A stretch of DNA of 64,000 bases from Microglena sp. YARC (GCA_022414725.1 CM039462.1:176311179-176375178); one strand, 5' to 3'; numbered from the stretch's first letter, positions 23,601-29,319 are shown. Numbers and translations are program-made. Notes: a model not told the origin generated them from the letters alone.

Positions 23601-25430
23601 CTAATATTATTATAGTGTCACAATAATATTAGTTTTTCAAATAAATTCGAAATTATGGTGAGACGGCTCGTCCGACTAATAGTATATAATATTATATAAT
23701 ATTATTCATTCACTAATATTATATAACATAGCCGACCCCTACACTTGTCTAGGGTTGTCAAGTGCGATATTGACACCCCTACACAAGTACAAGGATCCTA
23801 GACCAGCCTGGGTTGATGAGCTATAGATGTAGTGGTGACAGCATAAAAGGTGAATCCAGGGTTTTCGTTAAGGTGATACTTGTTGCACAAGTGCTAAATT
23901 ACCGGTAGTTAATATTTTAAAAAATATTCGTTTTTCAAACACTAATATAAGTTGCTGTTCCCTAGACAAGTGTAGGATCGGTGGATATACTCAATATTTT
24001 GGCGGAGCCCCCTCTTCAAGGGGGCCGGAGCCCCCATGTTTACCCATTTGTCCGTCCGACCAAAAGGTGCTACTTGTTGTACAAGTGCTAAATTGTGTGC
24101 CTTCCTGTTTTGGGGGGGCTATGTTAAGAGTCTTTTGGAGTTGCCTACTTGCTTTAGTTTCTTCGTCATACTGCTGAGTACCATTCCCTTTTTCCTCTAT
24201 AGCAATAGATATCCTGGCTGCCATCCCCTTGTTCCTCTATAGCTTTAGGTATCTTGGTTGCCATCGACCTCACTGCTCTATCGGGCAGCTCGCCGATGTA
24301 CTGCCAATTACCACCTTAGAGTCCTGGGTTATGAAGGTACCTAGGCGGCCTTCGACTACACTGCTCATTCTGGCGGTTTCGCCGATGTACCGCTAAGTAC
24401 CGTCTCTTTGTTCAGTCTCTTGCACGTTACGTTACTTCGTCTCATTGTAACAATTCTACCACTTGCTTTAGGGGGGCAAAAAAGCTGGGGGCACTAGGAG
24501 CACTTCGAAAAGACTCTAGTTCCGTTCCTTCGAAAGAAAGGACTGAACGCCGGGACTGGCCGGGAGAACAAAAAATCGAGCGTGGTAACCCGCAGTACCA
24601 GGTCAGGTTAACAGGTTAAGGCGGGTTGTACGAGGAGAGGTACGGGCGGGTGAGGGGGCGTTCTAAACGACGACGGGCAGCAACTGTGGAGTGGGCAGAG
24701 TGGACAGCATGGACATGGAGGGTGCGAAATAGAGATGGGAGCTTGGAGGGGGGAACGCCGAGAGTTACGAGAGTGGTGTCGATTGAGGAGAAGATGGTGC
24801 CATATGTGCCGAGAAAAGTTATGTGGGGGAAAACACCTGGGTGCATCCACCGATCCGCGATCCTACGCATGTCTGGGGTCGTCAAGCACTATACCGGACC
24901 AGTACGATATTGACAACCCTACACGTGTCTGGTTTGTGTAGCAGCCTGTCGACATTCAGGCCACGGAACACTTCCAGTGCCCACCTACGGTTGCTATCAT
25001 AATGCGATAACGATGGATCGCTCCACGACTTCAGAGACTTCAAAGGCTTCGATATCCAGTCAGCATTAACAGCAACCTGGCAAGAAGGCCACCCCCCACC
25101 CGCGCCCACCCACCCTCACGAATCTGATTAGTTTCGTGAAGCTGCCTACCTCGCCACCCCTTATCCAATACGCATATCAGACAGGGACGGTGATGCGAGT
25201 GACTCACTTGCGTTTTTGTCGAAAGCAGCGTTCATCTTGGACGTTGCGCCTGCACTGACTGTCGGGGCGATGCTGGCAAATGCAGCACACGCGGACGTGA
25301 TGAGGGGGCTCTTCGGTGGGCGAGGCGAGCGAGGAGGGAAGGGGGAAATGGCTGCAGCATCGTCCAGCAAGAAGACGGATGCCACTGCCGCGACGATAAA
25401 CACACAAATGAAGCGCTGGTGTCTGGGCAT
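4259..25430 (-). CDS. Secreted cysteine-rich protein, copy B (8 coding exons, 340 aa, unrecognised family)
   Basis: Join on the minus strand: 25430-25208, 21285-21185, 18094-18012, 15695-15566, 12483-12422, 7155-6933, 5505-5322, 4275-4259. The total is 1,023 nt, and all phases agree across GT-AG introns. Order in the protein: signal peptide (about 1-27); Pro/Ser/Arg linker [14 protein letters not shown]; a region with [17 protein letters not shown]; a [12 protein letters not shown] strand-like block; Gly/Ser stretch [14 protein letters not shown]; then a Cys-rich core with repeated C-x-P-[GA]-V-C-[ST]-P units and CCCGG/SCCK clusters; a hydrophobic block [14 protein letters not shown]; and an acidic C-terminal part ending CQPWTPDRYCV. 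No membrane segment follows the signal peptide, so it is probably extracellular or cell-surface. The function is unknown and I match it to no named family. The model rests on copy C having the same exon lengths. Introns are filled with repeats that include copies of the splice junctions. Confidence 0.75.
4590..4785. repeat. Segment shared with copy C locus (intron 7 in both)
   Basis: Sequence around AAGCTGCCATGACAGGGTTTTT, GAAGCCCCCC and CATCTGACAAGTCTCCGTTT recurs at 34,310-34,500 in the same intron of copy C. This shows that the introns were duplicated together with the exons. Confidence 0.7.
4791..4940. mobile_element. AT-rich hAT-type MITE (TAGGGA termini, 8-bp TSD)
   Basis: The ends TAGGGAACGACATTATGAT and (reverse complement) TAGGGACCAGCATATCATAT flank an interior rich in ATGATATCATATGAT. 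Flanks GTACTGAG (4,783-4,790) and GTGCTGAG (4,941-4,948) form an 8-bp target duplication with one mismatch. The copy C intron has a single ATACAGAG at this place and no insert. Relatives: 21,676-21,816 and 32,984-33,179. The 8-bp duplication and TAGGG end point to hAT. Confidence 0.8.
4969..5182 (+). mobile_element. RepA element inserted in intron 7 of copy B
   Basis: It runs from AAGTCCTATGCAGGGTCGCA to GGCTCCGCCAAAAACAA and includes a 16-G tract near 5,093. The matching copy C sequence (34,505-34,535) goes directly from CTGAAC to CAGTGC, so this RepA insertion postdates the duplication. Confidence 0.7.
5200..5321 (-). repeat. Donor-side decoy copy of exon 7 end
   Basis: The end of exon 7 (ATGGGCACCAAGTGCCAACC...ACACC) plus the first intron bases is repeated once downstream (minus-strand sense) of the real donor at 5,322/5,321. 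TTTAGGG-like bases separate the copies. Copy C has a larger version at 34,590-35,045. Confidence 0.7.
5322..5505 (-). CDS. Copy B coding exon 7
   Basis: The 184-nt exon begins after TGCAG with [16 protein letters not shown], runs through an acidic stretch ([19 protein letters not shown]) and ends CQPWTP plus one base before GTAGGG. It is fully open and aligns without gaps to copy C exon 7 (35,229-35,046), with about 9 amino-acid differences in 61. Confidence 0.75.
5506..5850 (-). repeat. Acceptor-side decoy array of exon 7 (about 4 extra copies)
   Basis: The acceptor plus the first ~45 nt of exon 7 (CAG/TTCAACCCTGTGGTT...ATGAGTGAGAAC) recurs at about 5,548-5,600, 5,649-5,702, 5,729-5,772 and 5,799-5,840, separated by CCAACCAC-type pyrimidine-rich spacers. 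Two more diverged pieces lie at 6,060-6,160. Only the copy nearest the exon body continues into the full coding sequence. Confidence 0.75.
6220..6932 (-). repeat. Donor-side decoy array of exon 6 (about 7 copies)
   Basis: The end of exon 6 plus its donor (ACAGAGATTTGTTTCAC/GGTAGGA...) is repeated about every 70-130 bp through intron 6, each copy followed by AATTTTTATAAATTCAAA-type sequence. Each copy keeps a usable-looking GT donor. The real donor is the most upstream one in the minus sense (6,933/6,932). Confidence 0.75.
6933..7155 (-). CDS. Copy B coding exon 6 (Cys-rich core)
   Basis: The 223-nt exon starts after TTTTAG with C TGC TGC TGC AAG and encodes [11 protein letters not shown], then repeated C-x-P-x-V-C-x-P units ([23 protein letters not shown]), then [24 protein letters not shown] and TEICFT before the donor. 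Phase 2 in, phase 0 out, as in copy C (36,966-36,744). Confidence 0.75.
7156..7760 (-). repeat. Acceptor-side partial copies of exon 6
   Basis: Four pieces of the 5' half of exon 6 with its TTTAG or GCTGCTGCAAG acceptor occur at about 7,240-7,345, 7,410-7,460, 7,520-7,640 and 7,700-7,750, joined by GGTTTGGGATGG spacers. They encode the [14 protein letters not shown] segment but break off before the second half, so they look like duplication debris rather than extra exons. Confidence 0.7.
7640..11515. repeat. 3.9-kb G-rich minisatellite, ~39-bp unit, in intron 5 of copy B
   Basis: Roughly 95 imperfect units of GGGATAGGGTTGGGGTTGGGGGTGTGGTTGGGATGGGTT, with length variants lacking one subunit. 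The plus strand carries dense runs of three to five G, so G-quadruplexes are likely. The sense strand of the gene is C-rich. A block around 8,500-8,780 is repeated nearly intact at 9,240-9,510, a higher-order duplication. Because the unit is 13 codons long, every frame stays open for hundreds of codons; these are not genes. Confidence 0.95.
11515..11815. repeat. TGGGA and TTTTG pentamer tracts grading into GGTTT repeats
   Basis: (TGGGA)n at 11,515-11,592, then (TTTTG)n at 11,597-11,650, then GGTTTGGTTTGG to about 11,800. A simple-sequence tail of the neighbouring minisatellite, with no coding signal. Confidence 0.95.
11940..12000 (-). repeat. Extra copy of exon 5 (donor half) in copy B
   Basis: On the minus strand this reads TGT GGT GGC TGC TGC TGT AAT ACG TGC GTG GAC GGC AG/GTAAAAC, matching the [12 protein letters not shown] end of exon 5 with its donor. 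It lacks the VCTPESCC start and lies downstream of the intact exon. Decoy or alternative exon; no acceptor seen. Confidence 0.6.
12050..12355 (+). repeat. Inverted fragments of exon 4 among CA/C-rich repeats
   Basis: Two pieces at about 12,080-12,127 and 12,298-12,345 read on the plus strand as [12 protein letters not shown] followed by a GCATGT or GTATGT donor. That is the end of exon 4 in inverted orientation and lacking the GVC[IT]P segment. Between them lie poly-C and (CA)n tracts. Confidence 0.7.
12422..12483 (-). CDS. Copy B coding exon 5
   Basis: The 62-nt exon follows TTTCGCCAG, encodes [20 protein letters not shown] plus two bases, and ends at the donor GTAAAC. Phase 0 in and phase 2 out match neighbours; copy C equivalent 38,884-38,823. 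Confidence 0.75.
12484..13140 (-). repeat. Acceptor-side decoy array of exon 5 (about 8 copies)
   Basis: The junction CATTTCTTGCGCCAG/GTGTG recurs every ~80-100 bp (near 12,575, 12,670, 12,775, 12,860, 12,945, 13,030, 13,115), separated by GGTTGGTTAGGGTTGG repeats. Each copy preserves the acceptor AG plus a few exon bases. Confidence 0.75.
13150..13395 (+). repeat. Two copies of dispersed ~150-bp repeat 'RepB'
   Basis: RepB reads CACGAACTCAGGGCCCCCGT..., ..., CTTCCTGTCACGGTTGGGCAAGTCCCTTT..., CCTGGACTGTAACATACATACAT. Plus-strand copies: 3,600-4,130, here, 33,440-33,605, 34,070-34,235, 39,845-40,335 (three) and 59,140-59,290. Minus-strand copies: 17,930-18,000, 42,675-42,760 and three shorter ones to 43,200. 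The (ACAT)n 3' tail suggests a SINE-like retroelement, but no pol III boxes were seen. Confidence 0.65.
13395..14480. other. Intron 4 segment partly shared with copy C
   Basis: Begins with (AT)n and AAGAAATCATGGTCGTGGTC...GTCATCGCGTAACCGACTT, which recurs at 40,775-40,860 in the same intron of copy C, so this sequence predates the duplication. Later parts hold two imperfect direct repeats: CCTCCTGCGAATTCT blocks at 13,575-13,860, and TTGACTGCAAATTCTTCCCACTGCAT blocks at 13,990-14,210. No gene is recognised. Confidence 0.5.
14481..15353. repeat. G-rich, poly-G and (TA)n tracts with a truncated hAT-type MITE
   Basis: Contains GGTGTGGCCA repeats (14,860-15,080), a ~28-G run near 14,925 and (TA)n at 15,100-15,145. 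From about 15,155 to 15,352 lies a relative of the 26,391 MITE: AGCGATCGCAATTTT...TGTCCCTGGAGGAGGCCT...TTTCAGATTT...CAATCCCTG. Its left end is lost in the TA tract. Confidence 0.6.
15363..15440 (-). repeat. Extra donor-half copy of exon 4 (copy B)
   Basis: The minus strand reads [22 protein letters not shown] followed by GTGTGT, identical in sense to the end of exon 4, but without the NWMGATPSG start or acceptor. Confidence 0.7.
15566..15695 (-). CDS. Copy B coding exon 4
   Basis: The 130-nt exon follows TTCTTGCAG. Its first G completes a Leu codon from exon 3; then [40 protein letters not shown] and SPE lead to the donor GTGTGT. Copy C equivalent 41,764-41,635 differs at about 4 of 43 residues. 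Confidence 0.8.
15696..16080. repeat. Intron 3 start: acceptor fragments, ATTT tract and dispersed repeat
   Basis: Pieces AACAACAAGGGTG resemble the exon 4 acceptor region. (ATTT)n lies at 15,780. A CTACTACCAC-type CNG tract and AAGATGGCGAGCAGCCAAAT...GCTGGCTGGAGCCATGTA follow at 15,940-15,985; that dispersed unit recurs near 20,810, 20,925, 26,725, 38,205, 59,035 and 62,600. Confidence 0.55.
16085..16850. repeat. 56-bp minisatellite in intron 3 of copy B (~12 units)
   Basis: Unit AGCATGCTCGCTGTAACAGA / AAGAGCAACAGAAACAAGCA / TAGTAACAGAAATATA with few substitutions. Minus-strand frames of up to 340 codons are repeat artefacts. Confidence 0.95.
16851..17093 (+). mobile_element. RepA element
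   Basis: Starts CAAGTTCTATGCAGCGTTGC and ends GGGGGCTCTGCCAAAAACAA. Contains the RepA blocks GCGAGTTAGTTACGAGACCG and TCAGGCTTCAGC and a GGTCGGATGGATGG tract. Confidence 0.6.
17095..17862. repeat. Minisatellite of CAGTAACTGAAACCAAAACA units
   Basis: Short units (CTGCTCACAGTAACTGAAAC, CAAAACAGTAACAGAAAACATC) form a higher-order repeat of about 133 bp, present three times at 17,100-17,500. It then changes to a shorter alternation up to 17,860. Confidence 0.9.
17925..18011 (-). repeat. RepB fragment adjoining exon 3 donor
   Basis: Reverse RepB (GTATGTTACAGTCCAGGGGT...GGGACTTGCCCAACC) ends within 20 bp of the exon 3 donor. The same junction is tandemly copied in copy C (42,675-43,330). Confidence 0.55.
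18012..18094 (-). CDS. Copy B coding exon 3
   Basis: The 83-nt exon after CCCGCAG encodes [27 protein letters not shown] plus CT before GTGAGT. Copy C equivalent 43,419-43,337, about 5 differences in 27 residues. Confidence 0.75.
18095..18295 (-). repeat. Acceptor-side decoys of exon 3 with GAATTTG repeats
   Basis: Two further copies of the CCGCAG/GC...GAGGACACC junction occur near 18,150-18,190 and 18,230-18,270, each bounded by TTTGAATTTGAATTTG. Confidence 0.65.
18354..18535. mobile_element. hAT-type MITE, CAGGGTACTAC family
   Basis: Begins CAGGGTACTACATTT and ends TTTGTAGTACTCTT. Flanked by CTCGCAGG (18,346-18,353) and CCCGCAGG (18,536-18,543), an 8-bp duplication with one mismatch. The interior has AAATTGGTCAGCGCTTAAAGCG and a GCGCAGTGGGGCTCA block. 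Family members: 20,402-20,551, 28,934-30,189, 48,740-48,902 and 58,818-58,985. Confidence 0.75.
18548..18705 (-). mobile_element. RepA element, shortened
   Basis: Reverse orientation: TTTTGGGCAGAGCCCCCTCT...GCGACGCTGCATAGGACTTG. Internal part shortened relative to the 16,851 copy. Confidence 0.6.
18800..19620. repeat. Dispersed 'CTTCTAGGCAGCTCC' repeat cluster (RepC)
   Basis: Units around AGCAGCTTCTAGACAGCTCC and its reverse GGAGCTGCCTAGAAGCTGCT are repeated five or six times, in part with a GTGATGTGTTC...CATAAATCCCCCCTGACTCC block. Other copies: 21,420-21,590, 33,985-34,340, 43,600-43,870 and 62,350-62,515. Confidence 0.7.
19615..20395. repeat. ~230-bp tandem repeat with ACACACAACTTTGGGACCAT
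   Basis: Three diverged units, starting near 19,620, 19,735 and 20,110, share GTGGTGCAGCACGCTCTGAC, TGAGGCTTGTTTTTTGG and GGAGCCCCCAGAGT, interrupted by poly-C/poly-G palindromes at 19,885-19,930 and 20,216-20,270. Confidence 0.75.
20402..20551. mobile_element. hAT-type MITE, CAGGGTACTAC family
   Basis: Left end CAGGTTGCTACATTTTGTC, right end TTTGTAGTACCCTG. Flanks CTCCCAAG and CTTCCAAC agree at 6 of 8 positions. Confidence 0.65.
20565..21184 (-). repeat. Donor-side decoy array of exon 2 (about 7 copies) with (CAT)n
   Basis: The end of exon 2 plus its donor (minus sense ACCATCTATGGCT.CAATGACATTACT/GTGAGTGTG) followed by CCTATTTAGGCGTGTG recurs near 20,720, 20,775, 20,895, 21,015, 21,070 and 21,130. 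A (CAT)n run lies at 20,609-20,667. Confidence 0.75.
21185..21285 (-). CDS. Copy B coding exon 2
   Basis: The 101-nt exon after CCCATCAG encodes (S)[20 protein letters not shown] and [13 protein letters not shown] before GTGAGT. Its phase (two bases completing a Ser codon) fits the exon 1 donor AACGCAA/GTGAGT. A second acceptor-side fragment lies at 21,305-21,375. Confidence 0.75.
21676..21816. mobile_element. AT-rich hAT-type MITE, right end interrupted
   Basis: Begins TAGGGAACAGCAATATGATA, continues with ATCATATGATATCATA and runs directly into the next element at ACATCATATGATTCGCC, so the TAGGGA right end is missing. Confidence 0.6.
21817..22040. mobile_element. Degenerate hAT-type MITE related to 26,391
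   Basis: GGGGATTTCC...ATATATAGCGATCGCTAG...CGTTTTAACGAAATAATCGC...CACTTTCAGATTTGAAAAAG matches the 26,391-26,611 element along its length. Termini are decayed and no target duplication is clear. Confidence 0.55.
22041..22680. repeat. GAGGTGACATCATACATGCACATGC tandem repeat and flanks
   Basis: About a dozen 17- and 27-28-bp units (TGAGGTGACATCATAC with or without ATGCACATGC) occupy 22,205-22,465. Upstream, 22,065-22,125 resembles one unit of the 72-bp satellite at 46,848. Nothing coding is seen. Confidence 0.8.
22689..22863 (-). mobile_element. hAT-type MITE (TAGGG..CGGC family) with perfect 8-bp TSD
   Basis: Flanked by CACATGTC on both sides (22,681-22,688; 22,864-22,871). Termini TACGGGTCCGCTATG and TTGCCGTTCGCTA. 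Interior AT-rich with AATATTATT. An inverted relative lies at 23,546-23,741 and a fragment at 23,905-23,965. Confidence 0.8.
22950..23275. repeat. ~64-bp tandem repeat AGCACTAGGTTGCTTTGGGG
   Basis: Units of CACTAGGAGCACTAGGTTGC...CAACAGCTGCTAGTACTCTAGTAGCACC repeat about five times after an 18-G run at 22,960. Confidence 0.8.
23287..23517 (+). mobile_element. RepA element
   Basis: CAAGTTCTAAGCAGCGCTAA to GGGGGCTCCGCCAAAACA, with an expanded GGATGGATGGATGG tract. A truncated inverted RepA end lies at 23,995-24,062. Confidence 0.6.
23546..23741 (+). mobile_element. hAT-type MITE (TAGGG..CGGC family)
   Basis: Left end TAGGGAACGGCAACTAATA; reverse complement of the right end TAGGGGTCGGCTATGTTATA. 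Flanks CGCTTGTC (23,538-23,545) and CACTTGTC (23,742-23,749) form an 8-bp duplication with one mismatch. Confidence 0.8.
24616..24860 (-). other. Open-frame fragment of unknown origin inside intron 1 of copy B
   Basis: The minus frame starts [19 protein letters not shown] near 24,870 and runs about 80 codons to ...[10 protein letters not shown]. Composition is protein-like (C-ending codons, few low-complexity runs), unlike surrounding repeats. I do not recognise it. It could be a transposon or retrogene fragment; similarity to copy C intron 1 was not seen. Confidence 0.3.
24940..25076 (-). other. Conserved intron 1 block, open in one frame (compare 44,760-44,912)
   Basis: After GCCAG the minus strand reads [20 protein letters not shown] and later [13 protein letters not shown]. 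The copy C block gives VAVQADWASKVLKRLKSWND but needs a 1-bp shift before ALKLFRGLQFDRL. Its phase does not fit exon 1, so it is not included in the model. Confidence 0.4.
25208..25430 (-). CDS. Copy B coding exon 1 (signal peptide)
   Basis: The ATG at 25,430 lies 18 nt after the TTGCAG acceptor of the 5'UTR intron. It encodes [13 protein letters not shown], a hydrophobic core, LLDDAAA, the linker [14 protein letters not shown] and ...[11 protein letters not shown] plus one base. The donor GTGAGT at 25,207 is where similarity to copy C coding sequence drops. Codon-third-position changes dominate the differences from copy C. Confidence 0.8.
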
Positions 25431-25887
25431 CTTGTCACGTTCAGTCCACTGCAAGGTATCTTCTATTCTCCTGCACAATAGTATGGCCAGAGCGCTATAG
25501 CTAAGCGACGGGAAACTAGATGACCAGTAGTAAGCCAAGGCATCAATCAAGAATACATTCGATTGGCTGCGTCTAAGATTCTCCAGCGCATCAACATCTA
25601 ATTCGCACTAAACCTAGCTAGCAAGGTAAGAGGTAATGTAGCAAGAGCGTTTATGGTGAGCAAAAACACTGGCGGAACGTATTAGAAGCACAAGGAACGA
25701 GCTAAACAAGGTCGCCATCATGCTAATAACTCGCACCACGGCTGCACCGCAAGCTAATCGGATGGCCCTCTACGGTTGGCGAGGCATCCAATTATATTAT
25801 AGCATGAAGGAGCCACACACAATGCCTACCTGGGGTGTGCGATATTGAATTGAAGAGAGGGCTTGCAAGCAGCACTTGCTCTTTATA
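25431..25887 (-). promoter_or_regulatory. Promoter, 5'UTR and 5'UTR intron of copy B
   Basis: Minus-strand TATAAAG at 25,887-25,881; donor CCCAG/GTAGGC with intron 25,829-25,449; acceptor TTGCAG, then TGGACTGAACGTGACAAG and the ATG. Same layout as copy A. The similarity to copy A continues to about 25,920. Confidence 0.7.
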
Positions 25888-26101
25888 GCCCTCGAACAAT
25901 AGCAACTCGCCCAACCCTACCCTAGATGCGCAGGATCAATCTGGGAAGTCTACAAATCGCTTAATGCGTACGAGCGCAGCGGAATGCACGTGGAACGCAC
26001 GCGCACGCGGGGTCCGCGATTAGTCATAGTCAGTTAATGACCTGGCACTTCTGAGTCTGGCGGTAAGCCCTATACCCGCGTCGCGTGTAGCTCAGAATCC
26101 C

Positions 26102-26290
26102 GAGACATTTCGCCTACATTTCCAAGGCGGATTGTCGTCGAAATGTCTCAGACTTCTGAACCATTTCGCCTTCACCTCGCCACGCACGGCGGCTTGTGCA
26201 CGGTACTCCGGAGAAATGCTCGGTCTTCTGAGACATTTCGCCATGCCGCCTGAACTTCGCCTGCAGGGCGGTTAGGGCACTGTAGTCGGA
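26102..26290. promoter_or_regulatory. Hairpin and repeated ACATTTCGCC motifs upstream of copy B
   Basis: GAGACATTTCG (26,102-26,112) and its reverse complement (26,139-26,149) form a hairpin. CATTTCGCC recurs at 26,106, 26,162 and 26,234. The related ACATTTCACC is part of the hairpin upstream of copy A. Candidate cis-element cluster 215 bp or more upstream of the TATA box; function inferred only from position. Confidence 0.4.
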
Positions 26291-26390
26291 GAGGTCACAT
26301 TTTCAGGAATACTTTCCAGGAGCATTTCTCAATTACATCAGGATTCGAGACGGTAGATAACATACAGAATAAACTATGCATCCATTAACC

Positions 26391-26611
26391 CAGGGATTTT
26401 TATTTTCGCTATATATAGCAATCGCTACTTTTGCCTCCGTTTTAGCGAAATTATCGCTATAAAAAAAGTAAAAAAAAAGATTTGTTTTGACCTCAATGGC
26501 CCTAATCAGCTACAAAAAGCTACAGAAAGCACTATAACGCTGTCCCTGGAGGAGGCCTAAAACCGTAAAGCTAGAAGAAACCCACTTTCAGATTTGAAAA
26601 TAAAATCACTG
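26391..26611. mobile_element. Intact hAT-type MITE with 8-bp TSD CATTAACC
   Basis: Termini CAGGGATTTTTATTTTC and (reverse complement) CAGTGATTTTATTTTC. CATTAACC is duplicated at 26,383-26,390 and 26,612-26,619. The interior has CGCTATATATAGCAATCGCT and TGTCCCTGGAGGAGGCCTAA. Relatives: 15,155-15,352, 21,817-22,040 and 33,197-33,409. Non-autonomous, no open frame. Confidence 0.9.
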
Positions 26612-26829
26612 CATTAACCTATTGATCTACCTATCTATCTATGTTAGCATCCTTACACATGTACATCCGCTACATCCCATATATTCCCTCTATGTCCATT
26701 AACCATAGATAGACAGCGAGCAAAAGACAACGAGCAGCCAAATTGCTGGCTGGAGCCATGCAGCTAATTAAGTTCAAGTACAAGTATATAGGCAGCCTGC
26801 AGGCAGCTAGGGATATGCATAAGGATTTG

Positions 26830-27800
26830 GGCATAAACATTAAAAATCGTGGCACCGATGCCCAGGTGTAGAGTTTGGGAATGGGGAAACATAAAAAATC
26901 GTGGCAGCCGATGCCCAGGTGCAGCTTTTTACAAGGTGGAAACATTATATATCGGGCGTCCTTTTTGGCTTGCCCGATGCCAGTATTGGGCAGTCACATA
27001 AAAAGAGGTTTCGGGTAGGTTTGAGAGGAGGGTGGCTGAGGGGAGGGAAGGCTTGGTGGCTGGGATGATATCAGCATCAAGAAAGCCTTCTCAGGGTCGG
27101 CATAGCTCTGACGGAGTCCGACTTCGACCAGACGAGGCGGGGGAGAGGAGGTAACGGGGAGGAGAGGGGGAGTAGGCGGAGGGGGAGGAGCAGGTGGAGG
27201 GGGGAAGGGTGGGGACCTGAGAGGGGGAAAGGTGGGGGATGGGATAAGTAAATTATAGAAGCATTGACTCAAGCATGACAGGACAATCCCGACATGCCCA
27301 GAGGTGGAGGTTGCTTGGGCGTCGACAGCTAAAGAGACAGCCATCGAGCCAGCAAAACAAGTTGCCTGGGGGTAGGACGTTGGACCTCGCGTTTGTCGGC
27401 CGACCGGTCTTCTTCTGCTGCACTTGCAGGACGACAGCTAACAGACACAAGGACAGTAACCGCGGGGTCGCGCTGTTATTTTGTTTGAATTTGTCGGTGT
27501 GTGCTTGTCGGTGTGTGGACGGCGCGTGGTCGTCGCGTGCTAGTGGCAACGTGGCTATCGCCCAGGTGCCACCTCATCAACTTGCTGGTGAAAGCGCGCG
27601 ATGCCCTCGAACTGTTCAAGCATTAAAAATCGTGGCACCCGATGCCCAGGTGCAGCATGTGGGAAGTTGGAAACATTAAAAATCGTGGCACCCGATGCCC
27701 AGGTGTAGCTTTGGGGGAGGTGGAAACATTACTTATCGTGGCGCCCGATGCCCAGGTGTAGCATCTGGGAACCTGGAAACATTAACACACCTGGGGGCGC
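26830..27800. repeat. Minisatellite AACATTAAAAATCGTGGCAC...CCCAGGTGCAGC split by ~640 bp
   Basis: Units of CGTGGCACCCGATGCCCAGG occur at 26,835-26,965 and 27,615-27,795. Between them, 26,970-27,610 is a different, non-repetitive segment. Its minus strand has a proline-rich frame ([17 protein letters not shown]) that continues LVEVGLRQSYADPEKAF. No function is assigned. Confidence 0.6.
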
Positions 27801-28079
27801 GATGGACCAAAACGGGAATAAACATTATATATCGCGCGTGCGTGATATATCGTGGTTATGCATTTCGCTGCAGGCAGCTATCTATTTGTCTACTTATGAA
27901 GACATACGCCTATATATCCACTGAGTAGAAACGTCCAAGCAAAGCTATAAATCTATATATATTCGCTGATCATATTATATATTTCCATCTTCAGCATTTG
28001 TAGTTCCCTCGTGGCAACAATCTTCATCGCAGCTGTAGCATTTCCATCTATCCTCTTGCCCCTGCAAGACATGCAGAGC

Positions 28080-28290
28080 AGGGCATGCGTCGCGTCAGAG
28101 AGCGACCAAGGGCAGGGTTAATGACAAGGCGCAGGACAGTGCGGTGATGAGCAGAGCATGGCATGCGTTACATAGCAACCAATGGCAGGGAGCATGGCAA
28201 GGGGCAGGCATGTGATAAACATAGCAGAGCATGCTTTAAAGAGCAATGAATGGCAGGGAGCACGGTAAGGGGCATTGATGCGATAATGAC
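28080..28290. repeat. Short tandem repeat GCAGAGCATGGCATGCGT / AATGGCAGGGAGCA
   Basis: Three imperfect ~60-70-bp units containing CAATGAATGGCAGGGAGCA and GGCATGCGTTACATAGCAAC precede an open frame at 28,291. Confidence 0.6.
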
Positions 28291-28491
28291 ATGGAGGAAC
28301 CTGGCCCTTTCATGATGTTCCTCGATGATATAGTCATGCCCTGGACCCACAGAGACTACTTCCTAATGGAAAGGTTTCCCCCCACCTTCTCACCAGATCC
28401 TACTTTAGCAGACTTTGACAGGTTCCTAGCCCTCCTCACTGAGAAAATGCAATCTGGTGGATTCTTCAAAATCCCCTACCCCCTGCCATGA
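28291..28491 (+). other. Open-frame fragment, 66 codons, unrecognised
   Basis: ATG frame MEEPGPFMMFLDDIVMPWTH, then RFPPTFSPDPTLADFDRFLA and ...GFFKIPYPLP stop. Balanced amino-acid composition and lack of repeats suggest a relic of a real protein, perhaps a transposon, in an intergenic region rich in elements. No motif was identified. Confidence 0.3.
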
Positions 28492-28769
28492 CTTTCTGAT
28501 ACTCTTTAGATGAGCTGCAGATTGGACTGGAAACTGATTACCCCGGCTCTCTATATTTATGTCACCATGCATATTAGGCAAAGGACTTCTAAACTGTCTT
28601 GAGACCAGTTTAACTGACTTTCTCTGGGTCTAATACCGGTAGACTAAGTTACCCTAGACTGAGAAATAACACAGTTTTCCATTTAAAAAATTGTGTTTTT
28701 ATGCAGTATCTACCAGTCTGTTTTCTCAGGTTACTATGTCTTAAAGACTTACCTCTGTTCTAGCCTCTT

Positions 28770-28933
28770 TCAGTGATATACATCGGTCTAGTGGTAGACT
28801 GAGTCACTTTAAGAATGAAGAGTCAGGGGTTCGACTCCCCCTTCGGTCGCTCTTGGCGTTGCAGGTCGTCAACCGCGATGGTAGCTTGTTCAATTGAGCT
28901 AGGAGACCGCTCCCCACCCGAGTACGACGGGCT
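28770..28933 (+). mobile_element. tRNA-derived SINE, 5' part (rest at 30,190-30,232)
   Basis: Box-A-like GGTCTAGTGGTAGAC and a perfect box B, GGGGTTCGACTCC, lie about 50 bp apart at 28,785-28,840. They are followed by GTCGCTCTTGGCGTTGCAGG and CTAGGAGACCGCTCCCCACC. The same unit, uninterrupted and inverted, is at 61,605-61,832. The acceptor stem cannot pair, so it is not a tRNA gene. Confidence 0.75.
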
Positions 28934-29283
28934 CAGGGTACTACTTATGGCCAAATTGACCAGCGCTTAAGCGCACAGCTCCGAAATAAAACTGCGCGGT
29001 GAGCTCACAGCCCCCAAAAACTACAGCGCGGTGAAAAAATCCTCAAAAAAGAAAAACTGCGCTTTCTTCACTCTTCTGATATTTTTTTTTCTGCGCTGTT
29101 TTCTGCGCTCTGGAGTAGAGGGCTGGAACGATCGGATCAGGAGTTTAGGATAGCGGACTACGTAGGCAGAAACGACTCGAGAAACTGCGTCGAATCGCAC
29201 AGGCTGACGCTCGGTTCACGGTATACAAGACAGTTAAGCCGACTATGGAGACAGCATCCAGGCAGAGGCAAAGCGTGGTCGCA

Positions 29284-29319
<36 letters not shown>

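Noticed and set aside
24882..25109. VAVNADW... as an exon of copy B
   Set aside because: Phase is incompatible with exon 1, while 21,285-21,185 fits exactly; copy C has a frameshift in this block.
26994..27344. Proline-rich minus frame as a cell-wall HRGP gene
   Set aside because: No signal peptide, no supporting splice sites and C-rich composition bias; kept only as a note.
28780..28850. tRNA gene with GGTTCGACTCC box
   Set aside because: The acceptor stem does not pair, and the unit recurs as part of a longer dispersed SINE.
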